Shown: positions 1 to 9,159 of the stretch, piece after piece
Position numbering within the stretch: the stretch's first letter is position 1
How the letters are laid out: each line of letters starts with the position of its first letter
DNA from: Haplosporangium gracile
Lineage: Eukaryota > Mortierellomycota > Mortierellomycetes > Mortierellales > Mortierellaceae
Assembly (NCBI GenBank): GCA_015499985.1
Contig: JAAAUF010000404.1
Span: 1 to 35,585, forward strand
DNA: 35,585 nucleotides
Direction of reading: 5' to 3'
Translations under genes and position numbers: made by a program
Notes under the pieces: generated by a model
What the model saw: the letters and a program-made list of their open reading frames with translations, nothing else
What the model was told of the DNA's origin: nothing
The model's database searches: none

Positions 1-108
1 AAAATCATCATTGCTCCAATCTCTGTTTCTCACTGTACTACCTTTGATTATTGCAAAGGTATTGCAGACGCGTTATGTTTACTTGCGCTCTTAATGTGAG
101 CTTGTTTT

Positions 109-2460
109 ATGTCTCAAACCTTAATTTATCTCTACAATCGCACCGTCACAGTCCATGCACCTATCCCTTCTCGAGCCTTGTCTCTCCTCCCTGGTTCTCA
201 AAAGAGACCAACGACTAATGGTAAGAATTCCTCTTGGTGTGTGCAGGTTCCTCATGATTCTGCGATATGTCTAACCTATTATATTACAATATAGAACTCG
301 ATTTGCCGGCCAACAAAAAAATCGTATTACCGAAGGTTGGAGATGATACACGGCTTCCGATGGAAAAGTTGTCGATCTATCTCCTTCTTGGATGGACATT
401 CTCGCAAGCACTGAATTTGTGCCTGATCCGCGAACAGCATTTGACCGCCTCAAGAACAACTTTAGAGCTGAAGATTCAATCGATGTACCACATATGGGTC
501 AAACCCCCAAGGAGTTCGGACGCCACGGTCAGGGTCGCAGGCTTTTCGTTACCGAGCAAATGGTGGAACTTTGGGAGGATATGCGTGGCGACCAAGAGTT
601 TACGTACAGACGAGTCTTATCCAGTCCGATGGGTGTTGGCAAGTCGTACTTCTCCTATTTCCTCGCAGCAAAGGCGTATTCTGAAGGATGGCTTGTCCTC
701 TACATGTCAGATGCGGGACTATTGGACAAGAACGACGAGAACGAGTCTGCATTGGAGGTGGTTGCAATAGGTGAGGTGAGTACAAGGGAGAGGAGACAAG
801 TGAAGACAAAGAAAGGGACAAGAGAGGAGTGAAGATGGAGTTTTGAATGGGGATCATTGTTACTAATGTACAGCTATATAAATACAAGTGCTAGTCTGAG
901 ATGGTGATGGATTAGGATCGATGGATTATGATCTAATCTGTTGCAGTGGTCAAGCGATTCCTGGCTCTCAACAAAGATATTTTGACCGGCGCCGAGTTGG
1001 AGATGCTCGTAAACGACTACAACGGCACACGCAACATATTAAGGAATGCTATTTCGGTAATCTTCAGGACGCTACTCATGTCGCGGGATCGGAAGACGCT
1101 GTTGCTTGTTGACGAGCATGGAAAGTTGTTCGAACAGGAGCCTTACGTGCCGGACAAGTTCAAGTCTCTGGTTCCTCTGAAGTCATACCACTGGTGGGGA
1201 GAAGACGCCAAAGGGTCTCGGGTTGTTTTCACAGGCACTGCACACGCCAAGTACGAAATGACCATCCTGGACGACAGCTATAGGCCAAAGTCGGTGGTTT
1301 TTGTTGGTCCGCTTTCAAAGCCTGTTTTCTACAAGCTGCTGGACACGTACCCTCGCCTATCAGCATCAGCCATTAGAGAGGAGGTCACAGCAATCACGAA
1401 CTGTGTGCCACGAGAGCTTGTGCATCTGTCAGCCACCGTCGAGCATCTCCCGGATCCCACCACTATGGACAACCTTCAACAATGGGTGGAAAGTCAAACC
1501 GAGTATTTCCTAACGACCGCAAAGATTACTACGAAAGTCGCAGTCCGTTTAGGACGAGCGATTTTTACAAGGCCCTCCTGCAAACGTTCCTTGGCAGCAC
1601 TAGCACGGTTAATTTCGAATGGGATTTCTTGGATCTAGGACTGATTTATCGGAAGAAGGATGTCGGTCGTATTGGAACTCAACATCACATTTTATGCCGT
1701 CCCGCCCAGAGATGTGATAGTATCCTAGATCATTCTGCCTTGCCCTCCAGCTACGCCTTCAGCTACGCCTCCAACTACGCCTCCAACCCCTGTACACTAT
1801 ATATATCCCCTTCCTTCTGTATAATAAACACCATTCGTTTCTGCCTCTTGCTGTTGTCTGTTCCCCTTCTTCTGCTGCTATTACAAGAGAGCACTTCTGG
1901 AGCTGTTCAAGACGCTTCCACTACCTAAGGATACCAGGAGACGAATTTGTGACGGCAGCCTCGGCGGGGACGACTTTGAGACGGCACTATTTCATCAGCC
2001 CATGTGCACCACCAAACCGATTGTGCTCAATGCAACAGATCTCAACGGCAGGAACCCGACTGCCATTTTACTGGATTTTGCCCACTGTGATACCCTCCAA
2101 ATCGGCAAGGTTTCTCTTGAATCCGGCCGCAAAAACTTTCTGACACGTGGTTACGAAGGATATCCTCGCTTTGACTTCATGCTCGGACCTCTGTTCATTC
2201 AGACATCCATCAGCGATTTTGGACAACACAACAAGAAGGACTCGGCAGATATCCGCAAGGCCTTCAACGACAGGGATAGCGAGGGAGCGAATCAGATTGA
2301 ACGTTACCTAAATGATGTGTTTGGTCCCGGTCACTCTGCAAAGATAGAGGACAACAGGTTTATTGTCACCAAGGACGGCGTGCCTGTGCCTGGATTTCGC
2401 ATAGTCTACTGCACGCACGCCCACAACGCAATAAATTTCTTAAAATCAAAAAAAAATTAA
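109..2460 (+). pseudogene. Crinkler-like (CRN) P-loop NTPase/nuclease relic, frameshifted
   Basis: The pieces resemble Crinkler-type proteins of Mucoromycota, which join a P-loop NTPase to a C-terminal restriction-endonuclease-like domain; some act as effectors or toxins. Seen: a Walker A motif GVGKS near 632-646, a Walker B motif LLLVDEH near 1096-1116, an FTGTAHA segment near 1230, and a late RFDFMLGPLFIQ segment that fits a nuclease-like core. Phase-consistent introns are 221-294 (CTAAC branch site), 771-946 and 1714-1891. Two frame changes are not explained by splicing: one between about 343 and 392 (TGA at 344-346 in the downstream frame) and one at about 1516-1527. The product then ends at a stop at 2458-2460 in A/T-rich DNA, where the family normally continues. 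The first exon (109-220) is chosen only because its phase fits. Either a pseudogene or a gene with assembly indels; family call fairly sure, function unproven. Confidence 0.72.
1748..1783. repeat. 12-bp tandem repeat in an intron of the CRN-like relic
   Basis: Three near-identical 12-bp units (CAGCTACGCCTT, CAGCTACGCCTC, CAACTACGCCTC) lie inside the 1714-1891 intron. They cause an apparent coding extension that is not real, because removing the intron restores phase. Confidence 0.8.
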
Positions 2461-3761
2461 ATTCAAAGGGTCAAACTCGAAACAACTAGCAATTGGGGGC
2501 CAGAACGTGGGCCAGGGGCAAACGTGGCATAGCTATTCTATTAGGGAGGTTCAGCTGTTGCACATTTCTTGAATTGTGTTGAGCTTGAGTTAGTGAATGT
2601 GAAGCGGAGTGAGTGAGTGAAGGAAGGATGGAGTAAGAGAGATGGAGAGAGTGTGTGATAAATAAAACAAAAAGAAAAAAAGGTCGTAAGAGAAGGGAGA
2701 AAAGACTAAGAGAAAAATAAGGTGCGAAAAAAGGCAAGTAAGAGTAAATGAAAAGGACAAAAAAGAATAATACGACAGTGGACAGAATGCCAAAGCAAAT
2801 CATAGTAAAATGAATCAACGTCAGATGAGGATACAAACTGAGGCACGTGGTAGGGACGAACAATGGAAAATGAGCGACGGCTATGGATGATGACCTTGCC
2901 ACAGACAAGTTGCTGACGGTGTGCCGATGTTATTGATGAGGCAAAGAAACCAAGGAGGAGGGGGAGGACTTTGTCACGACTTTTGTTGATTGTCCAGGGA
3001 AGTGAGACATTGTGATTGAGAAAAAGTGGAGCAGAGGAAAAAAAAATAAAAAAGTAGGGGATGTCCGCGGAGGAGAAGGGACGTCGAAGGATGAATGTCT
3101 CTTTGAGGCGAAAGGAATGAGTATTGAATCGTGAACAAAAGGGGGTAAAGTATAGTAGGAATGATGGAAAGAGGAACAGTTGTAGAAAAAACAGATGGAG
3201 GGAGGTGGGGATGGGTTCTTGCAAGTGGGGGGAGGCGACAAGAAGTAAGAAGAAAGAATAAGAAGAAAGAAGGAGGAAGAAAGAAACGGGAACTGGACAA
3301 CAGGGTGTGAATCGATCCAACAAACTTATGTGGTCTGTGTGGCTCTGACTCTTGCCTCCTTGTCTTCAAGGTTCATCACCAAGTGAGACTGAATGAGCTC
3401 ATTTGTTTCATCTCACTTAATCCACTTAATCCTGCCCTCTCTGGACTTCTCTCTCTCGTTTTCCCTTCCACATCTTTTCGTTGATGGTCGCTTCCAGTAC
3501 GAAAAAGAACAAGAGGAGGTCTTTTTGGCCGGACGCAGCTGTTCTTCTTTTGTATTTTCGTCTCTGTGTGAAGGAGTACCCGAAGCAAGCAATTCTATTT
3601 TTTTTATCGTCATATCCACGCCACGTTGTTCTTTGAGCATGTATCATGTGGCCCGTTTGCTTATTCTGCGTGGGAAATGGTTGGTCGGACAAAAAATAAA
3701 GAAAAAGGGAGGCCGAGATATTGATTTCGACTCTCTCCCACAGTCTCTTTGCCTTTGTTTC

Positions 3762-3815
3762 TTTTTTCTTCTTTCTTTCTTTTTTCTTCTTTCTTTCTTT
3801 TTTCTTCTTTCTTTC
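3762..3815. repeat. 18-bp polypyrimidine tandem repeat, three copies
   Basis: The unit TTTTTTCTTCTTTCTTTC occurs three times head to tail and then decays into further T/C sequence. Strong pyrimidine strand bias. Confidence 0.85.
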
Positions 3816-4147
3816 TTTTTTTCTTGCTTGCCCCCTTTCTCTCATCCCTGTTGTCTTTCCTTTTCTCTCTACACTCTTTCCCTTCACTCTTTCGCTTGTC
3901 ATTTTTTCTTGTGTTCATTACAAACACACCGTCCCCTCGCCACTTTTTTCACATTCACCCTGCCATCGAATCGACACACACCCTTGTCCCTCCTACTCGT
4001 CAATCGGAATCACAGCGCCATCCCTTTCCTCTCTCGACATAAAGAAAACAACGAAAAGAACAAAAAAAAAAGAATCACGGCTGCTCTTACTCACATTCGA
4101 TTAACTGGACACTGGGGATTCCTCAAGAACGACAACAAACACACACG

Positions 4148-4267
4148 GAAGTGACCTTGCTTTGACAGCTTGGTTGATGCCCAAAAAAAAAAAAAAAAAA
4201 AAAAACAAAGGAAATTACCTTGTTTTGACAGTTTGGTTGAGGCCCAAAAAAAAAAAAAAAAAAAAAA
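4148..4267. repeat. Tandem duplication, 63-bp period, each copy ending in about 22 A
   Basis: Two copies of a cassette: about 35 bases around CCTTG(C/T)TTTGACAG(C/T)TTGG, followed by an A run (4183-4205 and 4246-4267). Over the 28-base core the copies differ at three positions. Period is 63 bp. It could be a slippage duplication or two copies of a small poly(A)-tailed insertion. Confidence 0.85.
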
Positions 4268-4547
4268 GTCTCAGGGTCCTTCTTCAAAGGTAACTTTTTT
4301 TGCTCTGCCATAATGTACCATTGCCATGTATACTTTTTGCACGAATGCGCAAAGCGTCGACAACCGATAGAGTTTGGACGATGGATGACTCGTGCTTTGA
4401 AAGTAGAGAGAGCGCTGTTTATCAGTCCACAACATCGAGTTGCCTTTTTTTCCCCTCCTCTTGTGCTCACAACAACACTTCTCTTTTGCACCCTATAGTC
4501 ATCCTTACCTCACTCGCATTCTCCAGGAACAACAGCAAATCGCAACA

Positions 4548-6509
4548 ATGGTGAGCAGTAATCTCACGGACCCAACAACTGTTGAACGGACGTCACACGC
4601 GAACAAGATGGTTCGTTGCTTGGAGCTACCTGAGATTATGCACCACATCTTTTCCTTCTTGGACAACCGAACCCTTGGCGACACCGTTCTCCTTGTCTGC
4701 CGATACTGGCTAGAGCTGAGTCGGTCGCGGATGGAACGTAGAGTGCACTGGGACTATCGATGGACAGGACCAGGATTGGAGACTGTCTTACCGAGACTCT
4801 GCGGAGCCACCCTTGCCCAAGTCTGCTTCGAGGGGAACGAGAACAATTCTACAAACAACAACGTATTCAAGGACCTACTGCTGGCATATGAGGACTGGTA
4901 CCAGAAAGGACAGCAGCAGCAATGCAATCACCAAAGCGACTTGCAGACGAACAAGAGACGACTATTCAACGCACCCCTGATAAAACTAGAGGCGACTTTC
5001 TGTAATGTACCCATGAGTGTTCTCTACGACTTTCCGTTCCCCTCGTCATTGACCAGCCTTATTCTGGAAATTGGCAGCAGTCAAACAAACACCTTCGACC
5101 CCAGTCTGCTCCTGAGGCAATGTCCTCTTCTGGAGGATCTTCTCATTGCCAGGTGGGAGGGCTGGTATGTCGATGGGCCTTGGATTCCTCGAGACCACGA
5201 CCCTCGACAGACTTTTCGATTGAAGGGTATCGCCCTTATCTATCCAGCCTTTTGTCAATCTGATATGGAAGATCTCTTGCAATTCACCCCGAATCTTGTC
5301 GAGCTGAAACTGGCAGGAGTCATGGATGACCAGTCATTTGAAGCGACCAAACCCTCAGGCAGGATCCAGTACGACCGCCGGAGATTTTGTGAACTCGTGC
5401 GGTCCCTCCCTATCAAGCTTGACTCTTTTCTATTCTCCTTCTTGTCGCCATCTTTGCAGAGCGACGACGGCACCCAGAGTATCGTGACAGAGCTCTGTCC
5501 CACTTTGCACGAATGGTGTCTCTGGACTCCTGACACAACGCCTGCCTTGTTAAAGTCCCTAGAGTTGCTGCCGAATGTTATCACCAATTTGGAACTTTGC
5601 TGGAACTATCTGGAGGATTCAGGAGTTCAGCCTTGTGGCCAGGACTCTGAGGCCCAAGTTCCCCGACTCCTCCACCAATATCTCTGCATGTCTCCACACT
5701 TGCTCAGGCTAAAGTCTCTGCAAGCAGCATATCCTCTCCGAGGCATGGACCTTCATCGACGAGTAGGATTCAGCTGGCTCACACCCAACACTGAGTTTCC
5801 TTGGACGGCGAGCGAGGATAAGAAACACATTCAACCCGGGATATGGGCGTGTCGCAAGCTGAAAAAGGTTGAAATCGTAGTGCACGATCATGAAGGCAGC
5901 CAGATTTCGACACCGGTGTCGTCCAGAATTATTTTCGGTTACCTCTCGAGGGTATGTCCCGAGCTCGAGTTTGTAGACCTTCGAGTTCCCAGGGTCTGTA
6001 GGAAGGATCCTGAATCGCCACTGTATCAGCCTGTTATCTTCAAGCGACTTGATGGAGGAATGTGTTTCCTGACGCGACTGAAAAAGCTGCAGCTCCTCAA
6101 GGTTTGCACCGAGGCGTGGACTGCAGATTACGAATGCGGGGATGTCGACCTCAACTGGCTGCTCCCTGGCGGACGCGACCTGAAGGAAAGGCAACGACGT
6201 AAGGAAAAGATGGAGGAATGGAAGGATTGGTTGGACGAAGAGAGACAATTGGAGGTGGAGCGACTGGCGTTTGGCACTGGGGAGGCACCAATACTGAAGA
6301 GTACAGACCCATCGATCCCGTTTGACACAAAGGTCTACGACCAACTCAAGGATCTTGGCCTCTTGTCTGAGGTCAAGTCATTGATCGAAGAGATGGACCG
6401 GGACGATGGACCAGAATACTTGACGCAGTTTGCAGAGCTCTCTTTCGGTCTGCAACTGGGTCAGCGGCCAGAGACGATCATGAACCGCGTCTTCCCTGAC
6501 CGACGTTGA
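4548..6509 (+). CDS. F-box protein (predicted SCF ubiquitin ligase adaptor)
   Basis: Single-exon ORF of 653 aa from the ATG at 4548 (context CAACAATGG). An upstream in-frame ATG at 4440 is less likely because it adds a Pro/Phe-rich stretch. Residues about 24-62 form an F-box: LELPEI, then HHIFSFLD, then LLVCRYW. By family knowledge the F-box binds Skp1, and the rest picks the substrate for ubiquitination. The remainder has scattered leucine-rich LxxLxL strands without clear repeats, and a charged stretch near 555-580 (KERQRRKEKMEEW). The target cannot be inferred. It ends with TGA; AATAAA lies at 6534-6539. The next gene is on the same strand 276 bp downstream. It could be called an F-box/LRR-like protein; F-box call fairly sure. 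Confidence 0.85.
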   Translation: MVSSNLTDPTTVERTSHANKMVRCLELPEIMHHIFSFLDNRTLGDTVLLVCRYWLELSRSRMERRVHWDYRWTGPGLETVLPRLCGATLAQVCFEGNENNSTNNNVFKDLLLAYEDWYQKGQQQQCNHQSDLQTNKRRLFNAPLIKLEATFCNVPMSVLYDFPFPSSLTSLILEIGSSQTNTFDPSLLLRQCPLLEDLLIARWEGWYVDGPWIPRDHDPRQTFRLKGIALIYPAFCQSDMEDLLQFTPNLVELKLAGVMDDQSFEATKPSGRIQYDRRRFCELVRSLPIKLDSFLFSFLSPSLQSDDGTQSIVTELCPTLHEWCLWTPDTTPALLKSLELLPNVITNLELCWNYLEDSGVQPCGQDSEAQVPRLLHQYLCMSPHLLRLKSLQAAYPLRGMDLHRRVGFSWLTPNTEFPWTASEDKKHIQPGIWACRKLKKVEIVVHDHEGSQISTPVSSRIIFGYLSRVCPELEFVDLRVPRVCRKDPESPLYQPVIFKRLDGGMCFLTRLKKLQLLKVCTEAWTADYECGDVDLNWLLPGGRDLKERQRRKEKMEEWKDWLDEERQLEVERLAFGTGEAPILKSTDPSIPFDTKVYDQLKDLGLLSEVKSLIEEMDRDDGPEYLTQFAELSFGLQLGQRPETIMNRVFPDRR

Positions 6510-6785
6510 CCAAAGACGTTTCCTTTTTAAAAAAATAAACACGTTGTCCTTTTCTTTGCCACTAACTTTCTTTGTCACGTGTGGGGCATGAAAAGCGAAC
6601 AAAGAGAAAGCAAAAAAAAAAAGGATAATAAATCTCTTTCTTTTAAACACATCGCCTGCAACTCCACAACGCAACTGCCATCGAGTTTGCAGGACAGGAT
6701 TGTCAAACGCATGCGGCATTCCTCACAGGAAGAGACACAAAAAAAATAACCCCGTCAGGATCAACCTTCTCGCGCGATTAGATTA

Positions 6786-8967
6786 ATGGGCGACCACAGC
6801 ACATCACCTACGCCGTCCAAGCGGAAAGATCTCGACGACGAGCTCGAACAGCAGCAACGCTCGGGGTCTGCCAATAAACAGAAGAAAAGCAAAAAGGAGA
6901 AGGAGAAGAAGAAGAACAAGAACAGCGACACGCAAGACACTGTCGACTCCCATGATGATCCCTCTGTCCAGGAGCCGTCTGCAGAACTCAAAGCCGATAC
7001 CTTGTCGAGTCATCAGGATGCAACCACGCCAAGTAACAGCAACGCCATAACAGTGTCCAATCCAGGATCAAGATCAACTCAAGTCCCCACGACATCGTTG
7101 CCAACTGCACCCAAGGGTGTGACGCGGTCTGCTTTGGCGTTTGGACTACTCCCTCGTCAAGTCGTGAGAGCTCCCGCCCGCAAGCCTCGAGTCTTTGGCT
7201 CCACTTCCTCCACCACAGGAACATCAACGACCCTGACAACAACAGCGACAACAACGAGCATAAAGTTCAGGGCACGGGATATCATGACAGATGTCAATTT
7301 ATCCAACTCTGCATCAACATACCGCAACTCGGCAACATCCAACACATCCAGCACTACTACCACCGCCGCCGCCACAGTGTCAACACCTTCATCAGAGGTA
7401 ATTGTCACATCAAAATCTACGCTCATCAACGCAGAAGCCTTATTCGTCAACCCCGAGAACAACCCAAACCGATACGAGTTCCCCTATGGCAACTATCCCA
7501 ACTACTACGAAAAACGAATCCAGGAGCAAACCAAACGCCTCAAACCTGCACCCTTAGCCTCAGCGTCGTCTGCTTCGAGTCATACAGCAGGGGATCGGAA
7601 AACAGTGCAAGTTTGGGACAAGGTCTGGGAGAATCAAACAGGGGAGGCGTATCACCAGCGGAAACATTTCCGACTGTCTGCCACTCCTACTGTGCTCTTC
7701 CCTGTAGGGTGCATAAAGTATTCGTCAACCAAGAAGGGATCCAGAGCGTCACCGAGGAAAACGACAAAGCTGACGGAGACACGGATGACGCTAGTAGATC
7801 TAGCGAAGAAGGTGGATCTGCGATTAGAGTTCCTCGACCCAAGTTGGTTCCGTGGCAAACAGGTATTGGACATAGGATGCAACTCTGCCCTCCTTACTGT
7901 CTTTATCGGTAAGTTGTCATCTTCTCGCATGAATCTTACTCTTGCTTTTCCTTTCGTACTCGCCATTTGATCCGTGATTACCATCTAATTATTCACTTTA
8001 TATTCTCTTGCCACTGACAGCACTGCACTACAAACCACACAAGATCCAAGGAGTGGACATTGACCCGTCTCTGATCGGCAAGGCTCAAAAGTTTGTCCTC
8101 AAAACCTTCTCACAACTCTCCCTGGACGCCTATACCCAGAACAAGACAGGATTAGCAAGAACAATAACAGCAGCAGTACAGGAAATGGCAGTCAACATAG
8201 GCGACGGACGTGATGGAGGTGACAATGTCCCATACGAAGAGTACTTTCCCAAGGCGATGCAAAAAATCCATGGAACTCTGCCAGTGCCCAAGAGAACTGA
8301 GCGGACAGAACACCTGTTCCCACACAACATCGAGCTTCGAGTGTCAGACTGGGTAACAGAACTTTATGACGTCCAGGATATCGAGCAGGAGCAGAAAGAA
8401 CAAGAAAAGTGGGATGTGATCCTCGGGTATGTCTCGGCCCTTTGTAAACGCGCGTTTTAGTCTTTTTAGAATGCTCCCAAGGCACACGCGTACACTAACA
8501 TCCGTTTTTTTTTTATGAATTACTACTTGCATAGGTTTTCGTTGACGAAATGGATTCATTTACATCACGGAGACGAAGGGCTAAAAAACTTTTTTCACAA
8601 GGTGTACCGGAATCTGACCCCCGGTGGAGTGTTTTTGGTCGAACCGCAGGACTACGCGACCTATGTCAAGCGGAGCAAAATCACGCCTGTAAGTCTATCT
8701 CTGTCTTCTTTCGCTCCTCAATCTGGCATGGTTCGCTAGATGCCTGTACTTGTGCTCAAAAAACTAACAATTACACTCCTTCTGCCTTCGCTCTCATTAA
8801 ACGACGAATAGGAGATGAAAAAGACTTACAGCGGGATAAAGTTCCGTCCAGAAGAGTTCCGGGACTACTTGGTGAACGAGGTCGGGTTCCGCGAATCCCA
8901 GCACCTGGGGCAGTCTGACGGACATGCCAAGAACTTTAACCGCGACATTTTCTTGTTCCGCAAATAA
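6786..8967 (+). CDS. Bin3/MEPCE-family RNA 5'-methylphosphate capping methyltransferase
   Basis: Four exons (6786-7908, 8021-8426, 8535-8688, 8812-8967) joined by phase give 612 aa. Family members use S-adenosylmethionine to methylate the 5' gamma-phosphate of small RNAs such as 7SK or U6; the S. pombe homologue Bmc1/Bin3 is a telomerase RNP component. Seen: a hydrophilic Lys- and Ser/Thr-rich N-terminus (about residues 1-215), the Bin3 hallmark YGNYPNYY near 235, SAM motif I VLDIGCN, then GVDID, WDVILG and the Bin3-domain segments SLTKWIHLHHGDEG and PGGVFLVEPQ. The C-terminus FNRDIFLFRK is typical. Introns are 112, 108 and 123 bp. An AATAAA (8963-8968) overlaps the TAA stop. An insert of about 60 aa lies between the GVDID and WDVILG motifs. 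Family call strong; the RNA substrate is unknown. Confidence 0.93.
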
Positions 8968-9159
8968 AATTAGATCGTGTTACTACTAACTCCAACTTTT
9001 TATTTCTTTCGTTTTCCTTTCGAGCTGTTGCTGCTGTTGCTGTTCTCGTTGATTTTGATGCTTTTTGGGATAGTCTGTTAGAGGAGTTGTTAGGTAGGTG
9101 TCCGAGTATGTACAGGGAGAAAGGATGGTGTCGGTGACGTTGAATAAGGCACCCATGTC

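Larger units (their letters stand above)
2461..4547. other. Low-complexity intergenic stretch, no gene seen
   Basis: About 2.1 kb between the CRN-like relic and the F-box gene. The top strand is purine-rich from 2580 to 3300 and pyrimidine-rich from 3400 to 3900. The open frames here are Lys/Arg- or Phe/Ser/Leu-rich shadows of this bias. It contains an 18-bp tandem repeat (3762-3815) and a duplicated poly(A)-tailed cassette (4148-4267). The last few hundred bases presumably hold the F-box promoter and leader. Confidence 0.6.

Noticed and set aside
267..770. 167-codon open frame overlapping the CRN-like exon
   Set aside because: The Walker A motif and family-like sequence are in the frame starting at 392; this frame is only real for its first few codons before the frame break.
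2706..3323. 205-codon minus-strand frame rich in Phe, Ser and Leu
   Set aside because: It is a by-product of purine/pyrimidine strand bias; no domain, signal peptide logic or splice structure.
3426..3902. Lys-rich minus-strand frames across the TTTTTTCTTC repeat
   Set aside because: They are translations of a simple repeat.
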